Positions 8,311 through 17,174 of a stretch of DNA of 64,000 nt are shown here, one piece after another. The notes beneath the pieces are model-generated. The model worked only from the letters and a program-made list of their open reading frames with translations. It was not told the DNA's origin and searched no databases. How positions within the stretch are numbered: position 1 is the first letter of the stretch; each line of letters opens with the position of its first letter. The DNA is from Clostridiales bacterium UBA1775. GTDB lineage: Bacteria; Bacillota; Clostridia; Monoglobales; Firm-18. The stretch covers positions 27,440 to 91,439 of the forward strand of contig DCGP01000017.1 of NCBI GenBank assembly GCA_002314595.1. Direction: 5' to 3'. The translations under genes and the position numbers were made by a program.

Positions 8311-10130
8311 TATATACAAACATTGTATGTTTCAAGCCAAAAGTCAAACTGTATTAGCCAAGCCACCAGCTGTGGTCTACCCATTAGCTGACCGAACCAA
8401 GTTACGTTATCCTGCTTCATCATTTCGTTAAAGGTCTTTACATTTAAAATTTCGCCAAGTTTACCTTTTTTAAGCCTTTTATTTAGAATTTCCGTTACAT
8501 ATTCTTCGTATTTTGGATTATGAGTTTTAGGATATGGGCTCTTTTTTCTGTTTATTATTTTATCAGGCAAAATGTCCTCCATTGCGTCCCTTAAAAGTGC
8601 TTTTTCCCTTCTGCCTTCAAACTTTATGCTCCATGGAACATTATAGACATATTCTAAAATCCGATGGTCTGCAAAGGGTACACGAACCTCTAAGCCGTGT
8701 GCCATACTCATTCTGTCCTTACGTTCTAAAAGCGAGGTCATAAAGTAATTTACAGAAAGGACGGTAGCAATTCTTGAAATTTGCATTTCTTCGGTATCCG
8801 TATCCAACAAGGGTACATTTAAAATACTGTCTTTATAAACCTGTGAAATGTATTCAAAGCCCTCTTTTACATTTACAACTTTTTCATTAAAAAGCTCTGC
8901 CCTTGCCATTGGCTTGTGTATCCATGGAAAAAAGCCGTTATTTAACATTTCTTTTCTGTAAAACCAAGGGTAGCCACCGAATATTTCATCGGAGCATTCC
9001 CCTGACAGGGCTACTGTATGGTTGTTTTTTACCTCTCCACAAAAATAGAGCAATGATGAATCTATGTCTGCTTGACCGGGAATATCCCTATAAACAGTTG
9101 CGGGAAACAAATTTTGAGCAACAGAAAAGGTTGGTGCTGTTAAAACCTTATGGTCTGTTCCTAACCACTTGCCTAAATCCTCTGCAAAATCCTCGTCCCC
9201 CTGTGGTTGAAACAGTGATTTTTTGAAATTTTGACGATTGTCCTCATATTCAAAGGAATATGTTGTAAGGGTTTTTCCTTGTTTTTTGTATTCTTCTGCC
9301 ACTATTGCTGAAATTACCGAAGAATCTAACCCTCCTGACAAAAATGTGCATAGTGGTACATCTGACTTGGTTTGCCTTGTAATTGCATCACAAACAAGGG
9401 TTTTGGTATGCTCTATTGCCTCCTCCCTTGTTTCCGTAAAGTCCTGTGCTGTAAGCTTCCAATAAGTATTAAGTTTTAACCCATCAGCATTATAATATCC
9501 GCACTGTGCCGGTTTAAGCTCATAGACGTCTTTGAAAACCCCGCTGCCATTTATGGTTACAGGTGATAAAAACAATAACTCCCAAAGTCCGTATTTATCA
9601 AGCTTTGGCTCTACATTTGGGTGGGCAAGCAACGACTTAATTTCCGACCCAAACAGTAATGAACTGCCTAAACGACAATAGAAAAATGGTTTGATACCAA
9701 ACCTATCTCTTGCTAAAAATACTGCATCTTTACCTTCGTCATATACTGCAAAGGCAAAAATTCCGTTTAATTTAGACGGACAGCTATCACCAAAGATAAT
9801 GTAAGAATAAAGCACAACTTCCGTATCACAATTTGTTTCACACTCTATGCCGTAGGTTTTAAGCTCTGCCTTTAAATTATCTGTATTATATATTTCTCCA
9901 TTATACACAATGGTGTAGCTATTGCCTTGATACAAAATTGTCATAGGTTGGTTGCCGTTTTGTATGTCCATTACCGACAATCTGTTATGCTGAAAAACAA
10001 CATTTTTACCAACAAACACATTACTGTTGTCAGGGCCCCTATGCTTCATAGTCATTCCCATTTTGATTACTGTTTCTCTATCTAAATTTTTATTGTCCTT
10101 AAAATCAACAATTCCGCATATTGAACACAT
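8310..10130 (-). CDS. asnB: Glutamine-hydrolysing asparagine synthase
   Basis: The protein is 606 residues when started at 10130, which puts Cys directly after Met (MCSICGIVDF). That is required, since Cys is the N-terminal nucleophile of the class II glutaminase domain; a start at 10148 would bury it. AAAGGA is 9 bases upstream. The glutaminase half (about 2-210) is followed by the synthetase half with the ATP-pyrophosphatase loop SGGLDSS. It converts aspartate plus glutamine and ATP to asparagine. A TATAAT-like box lies at about 10150-10165, between this gene and prmC, so it may have its own promoter. Confidence 0.95.
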   Translation of the reverse strand: MCSICGIVDFKDNKNLDRETVIKMGMTMKHRGPDNSNVFVGKNVVFQHNRLSVMDIQNGNQPMTILYQGNSYTIVYNGEIYNTDNLKAELKTYGIECETNCDTEVVLYSYIIFGDSCPSKLNGIFAFAVYDEGKDAVFLARDRFGIKPFFYCRLGSSLLFGSEIKSLLAHPNVEPKLDKYGLWELLFLSPVTINGSGVFKDVYELKPAQCGYYNADGLKLNTYWKLTAQDFTETREEAIEHTKTLVCDAITRQTKSDVPLCTFLSGGLDSSVISAIVAEEYKKQGKTLTTYSFEYEDNRQNFKKSLFQPQGDEDFAEDLGKWLGTDHKVLTAPTFSVAQNLFPATVYRDIPGQADIDSSLLYFCGEVKNNHTVALSGECSDEIFGGYPWFYRKEMLNNGFFPWIHKPMARAELFNEKVVNVKEGFEYISQVYKDSILNVPLLDTDTEEMQISRIATVLSVNYFMTSLLERKDRMSMAHGLEVRVPFADHRILEYVYNVPWSIKFEGRREKALLRDAMEDILPDKIINRKKSPYPKTHNPKYEEYVTEILNKRLKKGKLGEILNVKTFNEMMKQDNVTWFGQLMGRPQLVAWLIQFDFWLETYNVCI

Positions 10131-10182
10131 ACTAATCAGTCCTTTCACCTATATTATATGCAATATGCGGAATACATTTACA

Positions 10183-11022
10183 CTATTTAATTTTGTACCC
10201 GTAGACAACTCGGTTTATGCCTGCAATATCCTTGCAAAATCCAATATTTTTAAAATTATTATCTTCAAGAATTTCCTTGACAGCTTCACTTTGGTTATAG
10301 CCTACCTCATATGCAATAAAGCCACCATCATTTATTACATCATAGCCAATCTTGGTGATATGTCTGTAAAAATCAAGCCCGTCCTTGCCACCTAAAAGGG
10401 CAATTTGTGGCTCGTAATCCTTAACATCTGTCATAAGTGTTGGCACAACATCGTCCTCTATATAGGGTGGGTTTGACACTATACCGTCTACCTTTATATT
10501 TGGAAAATCCTTAAAAACATCTCCGTTAATAAACTCTATTCTATTACCTACACCGTTAGATTTGGCATTTTTTTCGGCAACAGAAATAGCATATTTAGAT
10601 ATGTCCATAGCAAAGGCTTTGGCGTTTTTACAAAAATGCAAAATGCTTATTGGAATACAACCACTGCCTGTACCAATTTCCAAAATGGTTTTTTTGCTGT
10701 CTGCTATTTCATCAATAACCTTTTCCACAAGGGCTTCCGTATCAGGGCGAGGTATTAAAACATTGCTGTCTACATAAAATTCCAACCCCATAAATTCTGC
10801 CTTACCTAAAATGTACTGCATTGGTTCGTGCATTTTCCTGCGATTAAGCAATTTTTCATATTCGCCATATTCTGCAATGTCATCGTCTTTGTTGGTAATC
10901 AAAAATATTTTATCCTTGTTAAATGCCTTGCAAAACAGCAATTTAGCATCTAACCTTGCAGACTCAATTTGTGCCTGTGCAAGGCTCTTTGTACCATACA
11001 AAATAAGTTCGTTAACCTTCAT
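10183..11022 (-). CDS. prmC: Release factor glutamine methyltransferase
   Basis: The protein is 279 residues: an N-terminal helical domain and a SAM-dependent methyltransferase fold with ILEIGTGSGCIPI (motif I) and the catalytic NPPY motif (VSNPPYIEDD). It methylates the GGQ glutamine of RF1/RF2. The start is one base after the yqhQ stop, so the genes are translationally coupled. In many Firmicutes yqhQ-prmC is followed by prfA; here asnB follows instead. Confidence 0.95.
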   Translation of the reverse strand: MKVNELILYGTKSLAQAQIESARLDAKLLFCKAFNKDKIFLITNKDDDIAEYGEYEKLLNRRKMHEPMQYILGKAEFMGLEFYVDSNVLIPRPDTEALVEKVIDEIADSKKTILEIGTGSGCIPISILHFCKNAKAFAMDISKYAISVAEKNAKSNGVGNRIEFINGDVFKDFPNIKVDGIVSNPPYIEDDVVPTLMTDVKDYEPQIALLGGKDGLDFYRHITKIGYDVINDGGFIAYEVGYNQSEAVKEILEDNNFKNIGFCKDIAGINRVVYGYKIK

Positions 11023-11023
11023 C

Positions 11024-11974
11024 TTACCACTTGTCGTCCTCTTTGTTATCTGTTAAAACTGCCTTTAATGAGGCAATGGCAACCTCTATTTGAGAGTCGT
11101 CCGGTTCACGTGTTGTAATGTATTGCAACCACATACCCGGCTGTGAAATCATATTTGTAAACCAATTATCATGCCTGCCTGCAAATTTGATAATTTCATA
11201 AGAAAGACCTGCCACAACAGGCAACAGCAATATTTTATATATTGCCCTTGCATACCAAGTGATACCACCCGGAATTAGCAAAAATACAATAATACTTACA
11301 ATCATTACAAAAATCAAGAAGCTTGTGCCACATCTTGGATGAAGTCTTGGGTTCTTCCTTGCATTTTCAACTGTTAATTCTTCGCCATGCTCGTAAGTCC
11401 AAATAGTTTTGTGCTCTGCACCATGGTACATAAACACCCTTTGAATATCCTTCATTTTAGAAACTAAAACAAGATAGAAAATGAAAATACCCATTCTTAT
11501 TGCACCTTCGATTAGTGTCCTGACTGTGCCTTCAACCTTAAACAAATTAAGCTTTGCAAGTAGCTCTGCAATAAAGTTTGGCAACAAGAAAAACAAACCT
11601 ATTGAAAAAATGACTGATAAAATTACTGAAAAATAAATTACAATATCCTTGATTTTATCACCAAATTTAGCATCTAACCACTTTTCAAACTTGGTTTGGC
11701 TTTCCTCCTCCCCTTCTATATCAAAAAATTCTGCCGAAAACATTAACGCCTTTACCCCTGTTATTAAGCTTTCAAAAAAGGCTATGCAACCTCTGATAAT
11801 AGGCAATTTTAAAACCTTATACTTTTGTAAAATTGACGATATAGGCCTTTTCTCAACTATTATTTCATTATCCGGCTTTCTTACTGCCATAGCGATTTCC
11901 TTTGGGCCTCTCATCATAACGCCTTCCATTATGGCTTGACCACCGATACTTGTTTTGTGTAATTTTTCTGCCAT
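11024..11974 (-). CDS. yqhQ: DUF1385 (YqhQ-like) membrane protein
   Basis: The protein is 316 residues. The N-terminus carries the family signature GGQAIMEGVMMRGP. Hydrophobic segments follow near residues 110-140, 160-180, 225-250 and 255-275, with the conserved MYHGAEHKTIWTYE and PRCGTSFLI motifs between them. The His/Cys pattern suggests a metal site, but no function is established for the family. It lies between radC (3 bases) and prmC (1 base), a common Clostridia arrangement. Confidence 0.92.
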   Translation of the reverse strand: MAEKLHKTSIGGQAIMEGVMMRGPKEIAMAVRKPDNEIIVEKRPISSILQKYKVLKLPIIRGCIAFFESLITGVKALMFSAEFFDIEGEEESQTKFEKWLDAKFGDKIKDIVIYFSVILSVIFSIGLFFLLPNFIAELLAKLNLFKVEGTVRTLIEGAIRMGIFIFYLVLVSKMKDIQRVFMYHGAEHKTIWTYEHGEELTVENARKNPRLHPRCGTSFLIFVMIVSIIVFLLIPGGITWYARAIYKILLLPVVAGLSYEIIKFAGRHDNWFTNMISQPGMWLQYITTREPDDSQIEVAIASLKAVLTDNKEDDKW

Positions 11975-11976
11975 AT

Positions 11977-12645
11977 TTATACCTCCCTACGATAGGTTTT
12001 GCAAGATATGTACTTGTCATTGTTTACTATTATATGGTCTATAAGTTCAATGCCTATCTTTTCAAGCACTTCTTTAATATTTTGTGTTGTAATAACATCA
12101 CTTTGGGACGGAACTAAAACTCCGGACGGGTGATTATGACACAGAACAACCTTTGTTGTAGTTGTAAATGCCACAGCATCAACAATCTTTCGTGGGTCTA
12201 TTATCAGCAGTCCCGGTACTCCCTCTGCAATCTTTTCTTCCTTGATAAGCTTATTATTTGAGTCCAAGCAAAGTACATACGCAGCTTCATTTGCAGTGCC
12301 TCTTAACAAGTCCATACACCTTTCACAAATTTCGTTCATAGTCTTGTACTTTTTCTTGTTTTTATTGATGTTATAGGAATATCCTCTTGAAATATACGGC
12401 AACATCTTTATGTGAATTGCAACAGATTTGCCTACTCCATCAATGGTCATAAGCTCCTCTATGGGTGCGTTACAGAGGTTTTCAAGAGTCTTAAATCTAT
12501 TAAGCAAAGCATGAGCGATATCTGTTGTATTTCGACGTGCATAAACGCTGTACAAATACACTTCTAAAAATTCGTGCTCGTACAGTATATCAATCCCGTG
12601 TTTGAATATTTTTTCAAACATTCTTTGACGATGTCCCTCTGCCAT
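11977..12645 (-). CDS. radC: RadC/JAB-domain (MPN+) protein
   Basis: The protein is 222 residues. A helix-hairpin-helix region (about 40-75) is followed by the JAB1/MPN domain with the metal ligands HNHPSG and a downstream S/D (SQSDVITT). Despite the name, a role in recombination repair has not held up; the domain looks like a metallo-isopeptidase. First gene of the radC-yqhQ-prmC operon, with the ribosome site AAGGAG in front. Confidence 0.92.
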   Translation of the reverse strand: MAEGHRQRMFEKIFKHGIDILYEHEFLEVYLYSVYARRNTTDIAHALLNRFKTLENLCNAPIEELMTIDGVGKSVAIHIKMLPYISRGYSYNINKNKKKYKTMNEICERCMDLLRGTANEAAYVLCLDSNNKLIKEEKIAEGVPGLLIIDPRKIVDAVAFTTTTKVVLCHNHPSGVLVPSQSDVITTQNIKEVLEKIGIELIDHIIVNNDKYISCKTYRREV

Positions 12646-12681
12646 TGATGTTGCTCCTTATCTAATAATACTTATCTTTAT

Positions 12682-12711
12682 ATTTTACTCCATTTCAAAC
12701 ACTATTGTCAA
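12682..12711 (-). promoter_or_regulatory. Probable promoter of the radC-yqhQ-prmC operon
   Basis: Minus-strand TTGACA (12706-12711), an 18-base spacer, and TAAAAT (12682-12687); the radC start is at 12645. Confidence 0.7.
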
Positions 12712-12747
12712 GGAATTTACAATAATTTTGGATTTTTGTATTTATTC

Positions 12748-12776
12748 TTGACACTTATATTGTTTAGTGATATAAT
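12748..12776 (+). promoter_or_regulatory. Consensus promoter of the tRNA-Gln gene
   Basis: TTGACA (12748-12753), exactly 17 bases, then TATAAT (12771-12776), both perfect consensus, 13 bases before the tRNA. Confidence 0.9.
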
Positions 12777-12788
12777 ATTTTCTGTTGA

Positions 12789-12862
12789 TGCCGGATTGTG
12801 TAAGGGTAGCACGACAGACTCTGACTCTGTTTGTCTGGGTTCGAATCCTAGTCCGGCAACCA
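12789..12862 (+). tRNA. tRNA-Gln (anticodon CUG)
   Basis: A full cloverleaf can be drawn: acceptor TGCCGGA/TCCGGCA (12789-12795 with 12852-12858), D stem GTG/CAC, anticodon stem ACAGA/TCTGT with loop CTCTGAC (anticodon CTG at 12821-12823), T stem CTGGG/CCTAG with loop TTCGAAT, and an encoded CCA (12860-12862). CUG reads the glutamine codon CAG; a UUG isoacceptor would normally be elsewhere. It is a single-gene unit with a consensus promoter and its own terminator. Confidence 0.95.
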
Positions 12863-12863
12863 A

Positions 12864-12903
12864 AGCGAAAATCCTGTCCGATTAGGGCAGGTTTTTTGCT
12901 TTG
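12864..12903 (+). terminator. Terminator of tRNA-Gln
   Basis: A 7-bp GC-rich stem (CCTGTCC/GGGCAGG, with one wobble pair) sits directly after the CCA end, followed by six T residues; flanking AAAGC/GCTTT can extend it. Confidence 0.88.
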
Positions 12904-13127
12904 TATTGTTCATTTTTCAATATTCATCATTCACTATTCATTAAAGACGGATTTTCTAATTGAATAATGAATAAAAAGCATATTAATATCCTCCATAAAC
13001 ACCGCAAAATCAAATCAATCAAAATAAATCCTCGGTAGCCGGTTTAAATCCGATACGGAGGATTTTATTTATTTTATCTAAAATCATCTAATTCTTTTAT
13101 GCAAATTAACATTTTTCTGCTTTTCAT
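12904..13127. other. Non-coding stretch with a 50-nt imperfect inverted repeat
   Basis: No credible gene. 12904-12985 is low-complexity sequence built from TTCAT/ATTCA and ATGAAT units. At 13022-13071 an imperfect inverted repeat pairs AAATCCTC with GAGGATTT, bordered by ATAAA/TTTATT, around a loop of about 24 bases that includes CGG-TTTAAAT-CCG, which resembles a T arm. It could be a bidirectional terminator or a decayed tRNA end; neither is certain. Confidence 0.5.
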
Positions 13128-13128
13128 C

Positions 13129-13157
13129 TTTACTTTTTCCATAAATTATGTTACAAT
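13129..13157 (+). promoter_or_regulatory. Promoter of the structured leader upstream of the secreted amidase
   Basis: TTTACT (13129-13134), 17 bases, TACAAT (13152-13157) with TG before the -10. Transcription would start near 13164, exactly where the long closing stem begins. The NRPS promoter uses the same TTTACT hexamer. Confidence 0.65.
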
Positions 13158-13163
13158 GAGCTT

Positions 13164-13364
13164 GCTAAACGTAACTTAATAAGATTCCATGGGAGTAGTA
13201 TATTCAAAGCATTATACTCTTTTTTCACTATGACACTTTTGAATTTGACAAAAATGCAAATTCCATTAAGTATCATGGTGAACTATTCCTGTATATTTAA
13301 GTTATGTTTAGCGACTATCGGAGTTTGCGTTTTTTATGCGTCTGCTTCGGTAGGCGCATTTTTT
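13164..13364 (+). ncRNA. Structured ~200-nt RNA: riboswitch-like leader or free 6S-like small RNA
   Basis: A 16-bp closing stem joins 13164-13179 to 13297-13312 (one mismatch, A-C opposite C-T, extendable by 2 bp). Inside are CCATG/CATGG (13186-13190 with 13274-13278), a hairpin near 13193-13219 and a perfect 7-bp hairpin GAATTTG/CAAATTC (13241-13263). A 10-bp stem with TTCG tetraloop and T6 tail (13336-13364) ends it. The predicted transcript start, closing stem and terminator define one unit. Only 20 bases separate the T run from the next start codon, with no room for another promoter, so the terminator probably controls entry into the amidase gene. No known riboswitch consensus was recognised. 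Size and closed-stem shape also recall 6S RNA. Confidence 0.55.
13336..13364 (+). terminator. Strong intrinsic terminator at the end of the leader
   Basis: The arms 13336-13345 and 13350-13359 pair over 10 bp (with two wobbles) around a TTCG tetraloop, followed by six T residues. It lies immediately upstream of the ribosome site of the amidase gene. Confidence 0.88.
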
Positions 13365-13384
13365 AATTTATGGAGGATTTGAGG

Positions 13385-16300
13385 ATGAAAAAAATAGGAT
13401 TATATGCAATAATCAGCGTTTTGTTTTTAATATCATTTACTATTCAAGTTTTTGCGGAAGAAAACTGTCATAGTATGATTAACGAATGGTATGGAAATGA
13501 GACTATTGCAAACAGTATTCCAAAAACTGTAAAGGAATACTTTGATGTAAGAAAAAATTCTTTAATTGATTCTTCTCTATTTACAAGTAATTATGCAAGT
13601 GAAAAAGTACAAAAAAATGAAAATGAGCGTCGTGTAAAAATACTTGAAATGCAATGTAGAATGAATATTAATATAGTAGATGTAGATAAACATATACAAG
13701 TATTGGAAACAAAGGTGGAAAATTCAAACACAATATTAACTATTAAGGAATGGTTTTTCTATGATTACGATGATTTAGATGTTGAAGGGTTTAAAATTAA
13801 CACAGCCGGATTTGGTACAACTCACACTTTAATTATAGATAAGAATGATACTATTATTGATGACTTATACGATGAATCAGAAACCACAGGTATAATTACA
13901 ACAGAAAGTAAAAATACTAATTTAATTAGTAAAAATATGTCAAGTTCAATAGAAAATATAGAAGAATCAAATATAAGCTTAATGAGCACCAATTTTTATT
14001 CAAGTTATAATGTTGATGCTGTTGTCACATATGCTGATAAATATTGGCAAAATTATAATACTAACTTTGCAAACTATAATCCGTATGGTGGTGATTGCAC
14101 AAATTTCACATCACAATGTATTCTTGCAGGAGGAATGCCACAAGTGTTATGTAGTAGTGGTATGACAAATGGATGGTATTATAATTCAACAAATGACCGT
14201 AGCGGTACATGGACAGTTGCTGGATACCTTAGAAATTGGATGGCAAACAACCGAGGTGTCTTAGTAAATAATCCATCACCTTCGCAAATATACAAAGGTA
14301 GTCCTGTATTTTATAGCAGTAATGGTGGTAGTACATGGGCTCATGCTACAATTTGTGTCGGAACAAATTCAGAAGGGACTCCAATAATTGATTCTCATAA
14401 TAATGATTACTATCATACAAAATGGAATTACTGGGGGAGTTCTACAACATACAGTACTGTGCAGTTGACACCGAGTAATAATTATACCAATATTCCAGCT
14501 ATACAACGTGTGGTATGCACTACCAACGACGCTTCAAACATAGGAAATCACTCAGCAACACTTTCCGGTCATTTTACAAATCCGGGCGGTGCAAAAATTG
14601 TAAAGAGAGGTTTTCAATGGAGTACAACAACCGATATGACACATTATACTATGTTTGATTGCAATATTACATGGGAAGATGGATTGACACATAATCAAAC
14701 AACATTTTCTCCAAATACCACTTATTATTATAAATTTGTTGTTCAAGGCGAAGATGGAACATATGTATATGGGAATATGAAAAGTCTCACAACAGGACCA
14801 TTTGGAAATATGACAGTTACTACAAATGATGCATATAATATAAAAACCAACTCTGCAACATTTAGTGGTAGTTTTTCTAATCCAAATGGTTTTGATGTGA
14901 AAAAAAGAGGATTTGTAATAGGTACTTCTTCTAATAATTTAAATTGGGAAATTATTTTCGATTGTGATATCACATGGAGTGATGGATTGACACATACCCA
15001 ACCAGGACTTAAAGCTGGTACTACATATTATTACAAATTTGTTATTGGTGACGGAAATGGAAATTATAAATATGGCGGTTTGAAGAGCTTCACAACAAGA
15101 ACAGCATTAGACACCGTTACAGTTACAACAAAAGACGCTTATAATATAACATCAAATTCGGCCACTTTTCATGGAAGTTTTGAACCCGGTGATTATACAA
15201 TTAAAAAACGAGGATATGTTATTGGGACGGATTCAAATAATTTAAATTGGGAAATTATTTTCAATTGTGATATCACATGGAGTGATGGCTTAACTCATAC
15301 ACAGCCAGGTCTTCAACCAGGAACAACATACTACTACAGGATGGTTGTGGGAGATGGAAATGGGAATTATAAATATGGCGGATTGAAATCTTTTACTACA
15401 GCTTGTAATAATCTCTCCGGACTGTACGCTATTAGACATGTTGCAACAGGGAAGTATATTACTATGGGAAATAATGATATTGAGGGGAATCCTACGACAT
15501 TAGTTGAACCAAGGTATAGCGGAGCTTTAGACACCGATCAACAATTATATTTCGAGTTGTTGTCTAATGGCGCATATAAGATTACTTCAAAAAGAAATGG
15601 ATACGCATTTGAGGTAGGAGGACTTAGTAAAGATAATGCTGCTGTAGTTCAACAATGGGGATATGGAGGGATTTCCAGTCAACAGTGGTACGTATTTCGA
15701 AGGAATGACGGATATTATAAACTTGTTAATGTTAATTCAAGAAAGGCATTAGATATTGGGTCTAAAGTTCAACAATATGAGGATAATAATGCAGATGCAC
15801 AAAAGTTTGAAATTATTCCGTTAACGTACGAAATCATATATAATGCTAATGGTGGAACAGGTGCACCAGATACACAATATAAAGTTTATAACCAAAACTT
15901 AACTTTATGCAATTCTATTTTAACCCGTCCAGGATATGTTTTCTGGGGATGGGCGGACAATGTTCAAAATGCAGAAAATGCAACATATCCAGCAGGCGGA
16001 ACATTTACCGGAAACTATAGCACTACATTATATGCTGTTTGGAAAAAAGCTACCTATACCAATCATGTTCAATATTGGACTTGGGGATACAAAAATGGTG
16101 AAGGTGACAATACAGATAAAAACGCATTTTTCGTTGGAGAATATTCGTGGAATGGTGCCTTTAGCGATAGCCAAACATTTACAGAAAATATGACGAAGGA
16201 AATTCGTGGATTTAATTATCAAAAGAAATTGGTTTCTCCAACATTTACAGGTGAGTGGATTTCGTATTCTTTACCTTATACTTTTAGTCAACCAGCACAA

Positions 16301-16873
16301 GATGTATGGGCAAATATTGACTATGTTCCTACAGCGTATGAAATAAGGTATGAATTAGATGGTGGAGTTAACAATAATGATAATCCAACTGAATATAATA
16401 TTCTTTATGGAGTGAAATTCAAAGAACCGACAAAAGAAGGCTATGTTTTTAAAGGTTGGAAGGATAAAAATGGAAACGATATTGCTGGAGTTAACGAAAA
16501 CTGTAATGCTTCATTTACAAGTGTTGATGATTTTTATAATGCAGTAAATTCGAGAACTATTGGTGAAATAACTGTAAAGGCAGATTGGGAACCCATAACA
16601 CCTTATACGGAATCCGTAGTTTCAGAAGCTAATAACACCTATGCTATATCAACCGATTTTATCAACATCACATCAGGCAAAATCATTGTTGCCGGATATA
16701 AAGATAATAAATTAGTTAACTTTGTTATAAGAGATTATTCACAGGAAAATGAAAGCTTTGAACTAAGTGGCGATATTGACACCATCAAGGTTATGGTATG
16801 GGATGGGCTTAACACCTTAGTGCATCTTACATCAGCGGAAGTTATTCCACAAAGTAGCTGGGCGACTGAGTAA
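13385..16873 (+). CDS. Secreted modular cell-wall amidase-like protein (amidase_6, FN3-like repeats, ricin lectin, InlB-like repeats)
   Basis: The protein is 1162 residues from the ATG at 13385, with GGAGG 8 bases upstream; the ATG at 13370 overlaps that site. Signal peptide of about 24 residues (hydrophobic core IGLYAIISVLFLISF, cleavage likely after VFA). Around 215-365 lies an amidase_6/CHAP-like papain-fold domain: GGDCTNFTSQC with Cys238 and WAHATI with His320 as the likely catalytic pair. Three tandem FN3-like repeats follow (about 375-673). Then a ricin-type lectin region with QQW motifs (about 676-810), and two InlB/Listeria-Bacteroides repeats with the GY.F.GW signature (about 815-885 and 985-1060). 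No LPXTG motif or C-terminal membrane anchor. Probably acts on peptide or glycan in or near the cell wall; substrate unknown. Confidence 0.82.
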   Translation: MKKIGLYAIISVLFLISFTIQVFAEENCHSMINEWYGNETIANSIPKTVKEYFDVRKNSLIDSSLFTSNYASEKVQKNENERRVKILEMQCRMNINIVDVDKHIQVLETKVENSNTILTIKEWFFYDYDDLDVEGFKINTAGFGTTHTLIIDKNDTIIDDLYDESETTGIITTESKNTNLISKNMSSSIENIEESNISLMSTNFYSSYNVDAVVTYADKYWQNYNTNFANYNPYGGDCTNFTSQCILAGGMPQVLCSSGMTNGWYYNSTNDRSGTWTVAGYLRNWMANNRGVLVNNPSPSQIYKGSPVFYSSNGGSTWAHATICVGTNSEGTPIIDSHNNDYYHTKWNYWGSSTTYSTVQLTPSNNYTNIPAIQRVVCTTNDASNIGNHSATLSGHFTNPGGAKIVKRGFQWSTTTDMTHYTMFDCNITWEDGLTHNQTTFSPNTTYYYKFVVQGEDGTYVYGNMKSLTTGPFGNMTVTTNDAYNIKTNSATFSGSFSNPNGFDVKKRGFVIGTSSNNLNWEIIFDCDITWSDGLTHTQPGLKAGTTYYYKFVIGDGNGNYKYGGLKSFTTRTALDTVTVTTKDAYNITSNSATFHGSFEPGDYTIKKRGYVIGTDSNNLNWEIIFNCDITWSDGLTHTQPGLQPGTTYYYRMVVGDGNGNYKYGGLKSFTTACNNLSGLYAIRHVATGKYITMGNNDIEGNPTTLVEPRYSGALDTDQQLYFELLSNGAYKITSKRNGYAFEVGGLSKDNAAVVQQWGYGGISSQQWYVFRRNDGYYKLVNVNSRKALDIGSKVQQYEDNNADAQKFEIIPLTYEIIYNANGGTGAPDTQYKVYNQNLTLCNSILTRPGYVFWGWADNVQNAENATYPAGGTFTGNYSTTLYAVWKKATYTNHVQYWTWGYKNGEGDNTDKNAFFVGEYSWNGAFSDSQTFTENMTKEIRGFNYQKKLVSPTFTGEWISYSLPYTFSQPAQDVWANIDYVPTAYEIRYELDGGVNNNDNPTEYNILYGVKFKEPTKEGYVFKGWKDKNGNDIAGVNENCNASFTSVDDFYNAVNSRTIGEITVKADWEPITPYTESVVSEANNTYAISTDFINITSGKIIVAGYKDNKLVNFVIRDYSQENESFELSGDIDTIKVMVWDGLNTLVHLTSAEVIPQSSWATE
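14809..15405 (+). repeat. Two adjacent FN3-like repeats with near-identical DNA
   Basis: Repeats 2 (from about 14809) and 3 (from about 15115) of the amidase gene share long almost identical DNA, for example about 50 bases from 14932 and from 15235 with a single difference. A first repeat from about 14508 is more diverged. The period is about 300 bases or 100 residues. This indicates recent duplication of one repeat within the gene. Confidence 0.85.
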
Positions 16874-16890
16874 AGCTTAATAAATCAAAA

Positions 16891-16927
16891 AAAGAGCAAT
16901 AGGACAAATGAGCCTATTGTTCTTTCT
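16891..16927 (+). terminator. Terminator of the amidase gene
   Basis: A 13-bp stem with one wobble (AAAGAGCAATAGG with CCTATTGTTCTTT) starts 18 bases after the stop, followed by CTTTTT. Confidence 0.85.
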
Positions 16928-17174
16928 TTTTGCACCCCTTTTTAATAGGTTTTGCACCCCCTAAATCAATTCCATCAAAATATAGTTATCTACACAAATA
17001 AGGACAAGTGTTTTGATACCAAAATGCTTGTCCTTTTTTTATGCTCAATACACTTGTGAAGAGTCATTTTACAGATTTGTTAGTTTCAGAGGTACTGTCT
17101 TAAATGGGTTTATTGTGTTTTTGAACAAAGAAAACTGAGAAAAATATGGAAAAGGGAGAATTTTGTAAAGTCCA
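16928..17174. other. Intergenic stretch before the NRPS operon
   Basis: It holds two copies of TTTTGCACCCC 22 bases apart (16928-16938, 16950-16960) and a second hairpin (AAGGACAAG/CTTGTCCTT plus TTTTG/CAAAA, 17000-17032) followed by seven T residues, a strong plus-strand terminator with no gene of its own. Nothing coding is evident up to the NRPS promoter. Confidence 0.6.
17000..17040 (+). terminator. Second intrinsic terminator upstream of the NRPS operon
   Basis: A 14-bp stem with one 2x2 internal mismatch (TG/TG), a 4-base loop and a long T run. It insulates the NRPS operon from upstream transcription; it could also end an unseen small RNA. Confidence 0.8.

Noticed and set aside
12785..12967. 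A 60-codon plus-strand frame
   Set aside because: It runs straight through the tRNA-Gln gene and its terminator; no ribosome site.
12904..12985. TTCAT/ATGAA-rich stretch as a mobile repeat
   Set aside because: Low-complexity sequence without defined ends or target duplication.
13164..13364. Firm assignment of the structured RNA as 6S RNA
   Set aside because: Length and closing stem fit, but no sequence signature could be confirmed by eye, and its terminator is placed like a leader attenuator.
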